Below are positions 1-5,900 of a DNA stretch of 8,785 nucleotides, piece by piece (the stretch's first letter is position 1; the number at the start of each line of letters is the position of its first letter). Under the pieces are notes generated by a model, which did no database searches, had not been told where the DNA came from, and saw nothing but the letters and a program-made list of their open reading frames with translations. The position numbers and the translations under genes are program-made. Source of the DNA: JBCBKZ01 sp039026975 (GTDB lineage Bacteria; Bacteroidota; Bacteroidia; J057); the NCBI GenBank assembly GCA_039026975.1, contig JBCCLI010000277.1, positions 1-8,785 of the forward strand. The letters run 5' to 3'.

Positions 1-82
1 GAACCGGACAGGTACCGTCTTGCGTCACAAAGCCAAGTTTAGTATTGGTACCACCAATATCTATCCCCAGAGTTACATCCAT
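1..82 (-). CDS. ROK-family sugar kinase (glucokinase-like), N-terminal fragment
   Basis: Only the first 27 residues are in the window; the gene continues past position 1. Reading the minus strand from the ATG at 82-80 gives MDVTLGIDIGGTNTKLGFV followed by TQDGTCPV. The block GIDIGGTNTKLG is the N-terminal phosphate-binding (ATP) motif of ROK kinases and of the wider sugar kinase/Hsc70/actin fold; in ROK enzymes it starts within the first ten residues, as here. An in-frame stop lies seven codons upstream of this ATG, so the start is well defined. The family phosphorylates glucose, N-acetylmannosamine or related sugars in the cytoplasm, but some ROK members are repressors. A repressor normally has an extra N-terminal helix-turn-helix, which is absent, so an enzyme is more likely. 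Substrate cannot be told. It is transcribed away from the rest of the window and is probably ordinary chromosome. Confidence 0.85.
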   Translation of the reverse strand, partial: MDVTLGIDIGGTNTKLGFVTQDGTCPV

Positions 83-201
83 TGCGTATTGTGTTAACTA
101 AGCTAAAGCTAGGATAAAGGTGTAAGTTTTACAACCTCTGCCAATGGGTTTAGGGGAAGTATCTCTAGTTAACTCTTCAATACTTCCAGCATCTTGTAAT
201 C

Positions 202-231
202 GAAATATAGTATCCAGTGGTCGAATAGAAA
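202..231 (-). promoter_or_regulatory. Candidate Bacteroidota-type promoter for the ROK kinase
   Basis: On the minus strand TTTC (231-228), 18 nt, then TATATTTC (209-202) resembles the Bacteroidota -33 TTTG / -7 TAnnTTTG pattern with one mismatch in each element. Transcription would start near 195 and leave a leader of roughly 110 nt before the kinase ATG. Only an eyeball match in AT-rich DNA, so weak. Confidence 0.25.
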
Positions 232-299
232 GATTCCATATTTACTGGATTATTTTTCCATTACAAGTATTATCACTCTAAAAGGAGTCTTAATATACA

Positions 300-392
300 A
301 TGTTAATCAATCTTTTATTACAGGGCTTAGAGCAAGCGTGGTGGCCTTTGCATTTGGAAAAATCAAATGAGTTGAAGGCCTGTTTCAAATGA
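300..392 (+). CDS. Marginal small ORF, 30 residues, unknown
   Basis: An ATG at 300 opens a 30-codon frame ending in TGA at 390-392. The product starts MLINLLLQGLEQAWWPLHLE and ends in KACFK; it is hydrophobic at the N-terminus with a WWP in the middle. An AAAGGAG at 281-287 lies 12 nt upstream of the ATG, rather far for a Shine-Dalgarno, and Bacteroidota rely little on these. The frame overlaps a hairpin, so the DNA may matter as structure rather than as coding sequence. It resembles no family I know and chance is a fair explanation at this length. Confidence 0.15.
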   Translation: MLINLLLQGLEQAWWPLHLEKSNELKACFK

Positions 393-414
393 GGGAGTAA
401 TCTAGTTTGATTTT
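343..414. repeat. Two overlapping, mutually exclusive inverted repeats
   Basis: Repeat one pairs GGCCTT (343-348) with AAGGCC (375-380) and CATTTG (351-356) with CAAATG (364-369), giving two 6-bp stems separated by a small internal loop and closed by a 7-nt loop. Repeat two pairs AAAATCAAA (359-367) with TTTGATTTT (406-414), nine perfect base pairs. Because they share 359-369, only one can form at a time in RNA. A short direct repeat TCAAATGAG (363-371 and 385-393) lies in the same stretch. This could be a leader or small-RNA element, or decayed mobile DNA; no function is shown. Confidence 0.35.
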
Positions 415-582
415 ATGAAATTTTTAAAATAATAAATCATATAATCCTTCTTCTTAATATTTAAAATTACATATCTAGAAACAACTATGATCCTTTCGAT
501 GCGTAGAATCAAATAGAGTCAAATATTGTTTAAGGTTACTATTAACTGTAGCTAAAATTCCGGGATTATTTATTTATAAATT

Positions 583-1233
583 ATGCGCATCAAAAGAATC
601 CTTATTCCAATTTATGCCGCGATTATTGGAGCTATTATAAGTGGTACTTTCTTGATGGTATCTACTTATTTAAAGAATAATGAGAATTCCTCCCTTGGTC
701 AAGAGATTGATGTTCGTGATTCTGACAATGTAATTATTGGAGATAATAATACAATTAATAATTCATCAGAAGAACCCACTTTTACTAGACTTAAGAATAA
801 GGATCTTGTTGGAGAATGGCGTGTTACTGAGACCAGAACGAATTTCTTAGTTCGTTGCTTTGTGGAGAGTGAAATCACGCTCTTACCCGGGAGTAAATTT
901 TTAAGTAAAAGTTTTTTCAAGTTAGAAGGATCCCCATATTTTCAGATGACGTATCATGGGGATTGGGTTGTGGAAAATGGAACTATTATCTATGATAACA
1001 TCACTATAGATTCACTTTCTCTTGAAAACGGATTAGGAGGTATCAACAATTATTCCGCAACTGAAATAGCTAAACAATATCTCAATATGAATACTGAAAA
1101 CTTTAAACTTGAAGTTTTCACTCTTTACTCAAGTAATCGATTTCAGACATCTTACAGTTGGAATAACGACAATCCAGTAAAAACTTACACCAAAAGAGCT
1201 AAGTCAAATAATCAGGGAAACCTGAAAATTTAG
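583..1233 (+). CDS. Membrane-anchored hypothetical protein with lipocalin-like exported domain
   Basis: The protein has 216 residues. A short basic start (MRIKR) and a hydrophobic segment at about 6-29 make one transmembrane helix or uncleaved signal anchor, so the positive-inside rule puts residues 30-216 in the periplasm. Residues 47-60 are DSDNVIIGDNNTIN, an Asn/Asp-Gly repeat often placed just after the anchor in hypothetical bacterial membrane proteins and resembling one turn of a beta-helix. From about 74, DLVGEWRVTET fits the opening strand of lipocalin-like domains (the G-x-W signature), followed by alternating beta-rich sequence to about 190; the tail (from about 190) is basic and polar. 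There is no catalytic motif. The ATG at 583 follows an AT-rich leader without Shine-Dalgarno and is the only start that includes the whole anchor. The gene is clearly richer in A/T than the operon downstream, which suggests a separate origin. The lipocalin call is inferred from one motif; ligand and role are unknown. Confidence 0.7.
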   Translation: MRIKRILIPIYAAIIGAIISGTFLMVSTYLKNNENSSLGQEIDVRDSDNVIIGDNNTINNSSEEPTFTRLKNKDLVGEWRVTETRTNFLVRCFVESEITLLPGSKFLSKSFFKLEGSPYFQMTYHGDWVVENGTIIYDNITIDSLSLENGLGGINNYSATEIAKQYLNMNTENFKLEVFTLYSSNRFQTSYSWNNDNPVKTYTKRAKSNNQGNLKI

Positions 1234-1534
1234 ATCACCCATAATCCCCTATTCGATAATTCTACTAAATTTATAGCGAATCAATATTAGTTTTATTGGT
1301 ATTAATTTTCAAACTACTCTCATTTCAATTGAGCTATACGGCATAAGATTAAATTTCAATAAAGGAAGCTTAACCATTTTCTAATCTATTTCTTTCCGCT
1401 CGCCTATCTATACAAAGCCTTTCACCAATAAAATAAAGCCGAAAGAACATTTTATCGGATTCTTAATTTTAAGCGAATGTAATATTTTCTATATTTACCA
1501 GTCATTATAGGAGAACATCTACCCAAGTTTTGTT
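1234..1534. other. Intergenic region upstream of the TraN-like operon
   Basis: This 301-nt, AT-rich gap holds the promoter candidate at 1467-1497 and a small palindrome TCAATTGA near 1326-1333. No open frame of note, no clear terminator for the preceding gene and no RNA gene is seen. An AGGAG at 1509-1513 sits 21 nt before the next ATG, too far to act as a normal ribosome-binding site. Confidence 0.5.
1467..1497 (+). promoter_or_regulatory. Candidate promoter of the TraN-TraO-PKD operon
   Basis: TTTT at 1467-1470, exactly 19 nt, then TATATTTA at 1490-1497 fits the Bacteroidota -33 TTTG / -7 TAnnTTTG layout with one mismatch in each box. Transcription would begin near 1503, giving a leader of about 30 nt before the ATG at 1535. 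It is the only match of this quality close upstream of the operon, and no second promoter is needed because the next two genes are overlapping or 10 nt apart. Confidence 0.4.
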
Positions 1535-2374
1535 ATGAGGCTGCTCTTGTTTTGCCTGATCACCCTCCTCAGCTCTACCTTATTTTGTCAACTCCCAGAT
1601 ACCTTACGAGTATCTTCCCAAAGTACCTTAAGCCTAGCTTTTCCAGGAAAAGTCATGGTGGTAGACATTGGGAGTCAAGGATACATTCATCAAAAGAAGG
1701 AGGAGATTCTCCTGCTAAAGGCTATCTCTCCCCAAGCTAGGCCTACCAGCTTCTTTGTGAAATACCTAGATGGAAGCCAGATAAAATATTTTTCGTCCAC
1801 CATTACCTTCGGCCTTTCTCCTAAAAGCTTCATTAAGATAGAAGAAGAACTGGGAACTAGCCAAGAAGGTCCTGCCCGAAGCATGCAAAAGCAGGCAGGA
1901 GAAGCTGACGCTACCCCCTTCTTTCCTGAACTAATCAACTTTTCTACTGCTACTAGCAGCCTTTCTAGCTTAGGAAGACAGCTATTCTCCGTGGGGCATA
2001 GAAAAGGAAAGTATACGGCTTATGTGCATAGCCTCAGCGCGGATGAAAAAGCTATCTATATCAGACTAGGTATACAGAATAGGCATAAACTCCCTTACCA
2101 AATTAGCAACCTACAGGTAGAGCATGTAGGGACAGAAATAGTCAACAGAACCTTCAACTCCAGAAAACAAAAGCTTGAAATTTTAGATCTGGATATGCCT
2201 GCTGAAATACCAGCGAATACTACAGAAGACATTTTTCTGGCAATCCCTGCTGATATTATTCCCTATACCAATAGCACCAGTAGTCTTATCATTAAGGTCC
2301 TTCCTCCCTCAGGAATAGGTGGCTTTAAGCTCCAACTACCTGGGAAGTATTTTATGAATCTGAACACCTTATGA
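1535..2374 (+). CDS. TraN-like exported protein (DUF4138 family, conjugative-transposon type)
   Basis: The 279-residue product begins with a cleavable signal peptide (hydrophobic 3-18, likely cut before Q19; a Phe at -1 argues against a lipobox). Residues 24-50, with LRVSSQSTLSLAFPGKV and then VVDIGSQGYI, match the opening of Bacteroides conjugative-transposon TraN, where a beta-strand, FP and VDIGS form the most recognisable block. A second region at about 165-200 (YVHSLSADEKAIYIRLGIQN then KLPYQISNLQVE) fits the C-terminal TraN domain, in which a short ligand-like loop precedes an I-x-I-x-L-x-I-x-N strand. In conjugative transposons TraN is part of the envelope-spanning transfer apparatus with TraM and TraO. 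Here the gene heads an operon with a TraO-like gene (4-bp ATGA overlap) and a giant PKD lipoprotein, with no other transfer gene in the window, so the role is probably an anchoring or assembly part of a different surface structure. Length is in the family range. Family assignment is from recalled motifs, not a search. Confidence 0.65.
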   Translation: MRLLLFCLITLLSSTLFCQLPDTLRVSSQSTLSLAFPGKVMVVDIGSQGYIHQKKEEILLLKAISPQARPTSFFVKYLDGSQIKYFSSTITFGLSPKSFIKIEEELGTSQEGPARSMQKQAGEADATPFFPELINFSTATSSLSSLGRQLFSVGHRKGKYTAYVHSLSADEKAIYIRLGIQNRHKLPYQISNLQVEHVGTEIVNRTFNSRKQKLEILDLDMPAEIPANTTEDIFLAIPADIIPYTNSTSSLIIKVLPPSGIGGFKLQLPGKYFMNLNTL

Positions 2375-2964
2375 ATAAAGGGCTGATAGTCTGTTTCCTC
2401 TTGCTCAGCCAATTCTCCCTTAAAAGCCAACTCAGACATACTAAAGGGATACAAACTTTTTTGGTAGGCATGTCCACTTCTTTACAAGAAGAAGGAAATG
2501 CATATCAGGCTTCCTATATCCATTTCTTAAATCGAAAGCAGTTCCTTGAAGTTCAATTTAGCTTTGAGAATTTAAGGATGATTGAAGAGCGGGAAAGGCA
2601 ATATTTTGAGGCTATTGATGTCCCCGGTTCCTCCCAGGATGAACTTATCCTAAGTCCATTTACCCAAAAGAATTTCTTTCTACTTGAGGGATATTATCTC
2701 TCTTTCTCGTATGGACACCTATTCATAGACATTAAAGACAAATTTTATCTCCATGGAATTGGGGGCATAAAGACTGGATATGAACAATTAGAAAGAGAAG
2801 TACCCACCACCGCTGTCGTGGGGGGGGTATCAATAGGGCCTGAAGTTCAGATGTTTCTTAGTCCTAACATTGGGATTTCACTTAGAGGCAGCGGAAGCTA
2901 TTTAGTAGGCGCCAGTCAAGCATTCCGCCTACTCGGCGGCGGTTCAATTATTATCGGATTTTGA
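2371..2964 (+). CDS. TraO-like outer-membrane protein
   Basis: The 197-residue product has a signal peptide (hydrophobic 5-17, likely cut after S19 before Q20). The mature part is a series of short amphipathic strands separated by turns, and the chain ends in GGGSIIIGF: a terminal Phe after a beta strand is the usual signature of an outer-membrane beta-barrel. The pattern of an early KG-x-Q-x-F-L-V-G-M strand, a middle EGYYLSFSYG block, FYLHGIGGIKTGYEQLERE and a closing barrel strand fits conjugative-transposon TraO, which also has about 190-200 residues and follows traN in CTnDOT-type elements. Position directly after the TraN-like gene supports this. Its ATG overlaps the upstream stop (ATGA), so translation is probably coupled. 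A run of eight G at 2820-2827 (codons 150-153) lies in the second half; loss of one G gives TAG after two extra residues and gain of one gives TGA after four. Export of a PKD partner is inference. Confidence 0.6.
   Translation: MNKGLIVCFLLLSQFSLKSQLRHTKGIQTFLVGMSTSLQEEGNAYQASYIHFLNRKQFLEVQFSFENLRMIEERERQYFEAIDVPGSSQDELILSPFTQKNFFLLEGYYLSFSYGHLFIDIKDKFYLHGIGGIKTGYEQLEREVPTTAVVGGVSIGPEVQMFLSPNIGISLRGSGSYLVGASQAFRLLGGGSIIIGF
2820..2827 (+). repeat. G8 homopolymer in the TraO-like gene, possible phase-variation tract
   Basis: Eight consecutive G encode the middle of V-V-G-G-V. The next longest G or C runs I saw in the operon are six (for example near 3760, 6537 and 7575). Any single-base slip ends the frame almost at once, which is the behaviour expected of a contingency switch, but a chance run at a Gly-Gly site is also possible. 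Confidence 0.45.
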
Positions 2965-2974
2965 CCCAAATGTC

Positions 2975-5900
2975 ATGAGGAAGTTTACCACCACCATCAT
3001 TCTCATCCTACTCATTTTTCTGGCCTGTGAGCCTGAAAAGATCCTACCTGAATTTAAGGCTGACTTCGTAATGAGTTCAGAGGCCATTGAGGTGGGAGAT
3101 ACCATCACTTTTGGAGAAAAGGTAAAAGGATTTCCTGTTTCCTACAGATGGTTATTTGAAGGAGGAACCCCCGCCATTTCAAACGCCAAAAGTCAAACGG
3201 TTACCTATGGTAATGCAGGGACTTACCAGGTTACCTTATGGGTAGAGAGTGATGATGCGAGAGAAGACTCCGTCATAAAAACTATCTCAGTTTCTGAAGG
3301 GCTGACCGCTTCTTTCTCAGCTGAAAAAACAGTTATTCTCCAAGATTCCTCCCTACAATTCCTGGATACCTCTACGGGAGACCCCGATAGTTGGTCATGG
3401 TTCTTTCCAGGGGCAGAACCTCCCACTTCTTCCCTTCAAAACCCAGTAATAACCTATCCAGATACGGGTACTTTCAGTGTGAACTTAGTCGTAGCAAAGG
3501 GCGAAAAACAAGACAGCATCAGTTGGACAAACTTTATTAGGGTAGTTAATGACACCTCTGATATTTCTGCCAATGATTCAACAGGTTTTCCTGCTGTGAA
3601 TTGTGATGCTAACCCCACTACAGGAGTTGCTCCGTTAGAGGTGTTCTTTATTGCAGCTGCAACAGATCCAAATGGGAATGATAATGGACTGGTGTATAGC
3701 TGGGATTTTAAAGATGGAAATACTGCTACGGGCAATAAGACCAGCCATATATTTTCTGAGGGGGGCGAGTACGAGGTAGAACTCACCGTAAGGGATACAG
3801 ATGGAAATGAGGTTAAATGCCAGGAAATAACCATAGCGGTAGAAGGGAAACCGGGTGCGCCCTCTGTAACTTGTAATGCAGTTCCTGATAAAGGTCCTTC
3901 TCCACTGAATGTCGGGTTTTCTGCAGCAGCTACAGACCCTGATGGAGATGAATTACAATATCTATGGGACTTTGGGGATGGAGATACCAGTTCTCTTCAA
4001 ACTATCACCCATACTTATACTGAAATAGGAGAATACATAGCTGAAGTAACGGTTATAGATGAGGATGGCTTGATTGCTACTTGCCAAAAAACCATTACGG
4101 TAACTAATGAGAATATACCGCCTACCCTCAGTTGTAGCATTAGTCCAGAATCAGGGCAGGCTCCGCTTACAGTAGAGGTGTCTGCCGCTGCTCAAGACCC
4201 CGATGGAGATGATCAATTACTTTCTTACGAATGGAATTTTGGAGGATTAGCTACTAGTACAAATATAAACGATTCTTACATCTTTGACTCTGCAGGTACG
4301 TATGTAATCAGCCTAACAGTTACTGATGAGAATGGTGGAAAGAACAGCTGCGAAAGTACCATAACTGTAATAGGAGAAGATAATCAACTACCTTTAGCTA
4401 CCTGTCAGGCTGATCCTACCAGTGGGGTAGTACCCCTTACAGTAAACTTTACAGGGCAAGGCACCGACCCGGATGGTACCATCGTCAGATTTTTATGGGA
4501 CTTTGGCGATGGATCTTCTCTTAGCGAATTAAAAAACCCTACCCACCAATATACCCAAGCAGGTACCTATACTACTACCTTAGTTATTGAGGATAATTCG
4601 GGTGCTACTGACACCTGTCTGAAAGAAATCACTGTACTTTCCAATGAATGTCCTACGGCTAGCATGGAAGCTGCTCCACTTTCAGGTGCTGCACCCTTAG
4701 AGGTCAGTTTTAGTGGAGCAGCTTCTGAAGATACTGATGGTGGCATTGTCCTATACGAATGGACCTTTGGGGATGGGATGACAGGAGAGGGCATTTCTAC
4801 AACTCATACCTATGAAGCAGAGGGTCAGTTCACGGCTCTACTAACGGTTACTGATAATAATAACTGTAAAACAACTACTTCTGCTACCATTAATGTAGGT
4901 TCTGATAATCAGTGTCCCTTAGCAGTGGTATTGGCTGATAAGAAAAGTGGGGTTCGCCCGCTAAGTGTAGATTTTGATGGCAGCAATTCTACTGATCTAG
5001 ATGGAACGCTCACTTCCTATTCATGGAATTTCGGAGATGGGAATATGGGTACTGGGCCTACTATTTCTCATACATTCACAGAAGCAGGAACTTTTATTGT
5101 AACGCTAGAAGTAACTGATGATGGTAACTGTTCCGTTACAGATACTTCCATCATAACGGTTAAAGAACCGCTGATTAGCCCGCAGATAAGTTGTGCTGCT
5201 GATCCCACTAATGGTAATTCTCCCTTAGCGGTAAACTTTTCCGCGAATGCTACTGACCAGGATGGGTTTATTGTCTCCTATGAGTGGGATTTTGGAGACG
5301 GGACTATTTCTACGGAGCAAAACCCAACCCATATCTATGCTACGGGCACTTATCAGGCAAGCGTAATTGCTATTGATAATGATGGCTTAAGAGATACCTG
5401 CACCCAACTTATATCCGCTACAGCAGCGCCTAACCAACCTCCAACTGTAGCTCAGTGTAATGCTTCTCCTCTTAGTGGCCAAAGTCCGCTCACAGTTAGT
5501 TTTACCTCAATAGCTACTGATAGTGATGGGACAATCGCCAGCTATGCGTGGAACTTTGGAGATGGAAGTAGTCAGACAGGACAAAATGTAAGCCATACCT
5601 ATACATCAGCCGGAACCTATGTGGCAAGGGTTACTGCTGAAGATAACGATGGCGCTACTGCTAGTTGTGAACTTACCATAATTGTCAGCTCAGGCTCTAA
5701 TTCCCCTCCAAGTCTTTCTTGCTTAGCAGATAAAACCCAGGGGAAAGAGCCACTTACTGTAAACTTTTCTTCAGATGCCTCGGATGTGGACGGAACTATA
5801 GCCAGTTACCAGTGGAACTTTGGCGATGGAAATACTAATTCTCAAGAAGACCCTTCTCATACCTTTGAGTCTGCAGGTGTTTACAATGTGAGATTAGTAG

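Larger units (their letters stand above)
83..582. other. AT-rich intergenic region between the ROK kinase and the membrane-anchored gene
   Basis: Five hundred bases without a convincing gene. It holds a candidate minus-strand promoter (202-231), one marginal small ORF (300-392), two overlapping inverted repeats (343-380 and 359-414) and four copies of TCAAAT (363, 385, 509, 519). The last two copies are exactly 10 bp apart, within 75 nt of the next gene's start. No tRNA, no rRNA and no CRISPR-like array is visible. I could not find a good promoter match for the gene at 583. Confidence 0.6.

Noticed and set aside
98..241. Minus-strand open frame of 47 codons just upstream of the ROK kinase, ending in TAG at 100-98
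   Set aside because: It has no ATG, GTG or TTG start in a sensible place, no recognisable motif, and a run of this length is common by chance; it lies in the kinase leader.
1509..1513. AGGAG upstream of the TraN-like gene as a ribosome-binding site
   Set aside because: It is 21 nt from the ATG, far outside the usual spacing, and the other starts in the window show no Shine-Dalgarno either.
1535..2964. A complete conjugative element
   Set aside because: No relaxase, coupling protein, TraG-type ATPase, TraM or TraK is present in the window; only TraN- and TraO-like genes are seen.
3454..3834. Long minus-strand open frames inside the PKD gene (also near 4567-4794, 6673-6921 and 7334-7759)
   Set aside because: They mirror the repeated codon pattern of the PKD domains, have Ser/Pro/Val-rich low-information translations and recur at the same phase of the repeat, so they are shadows.
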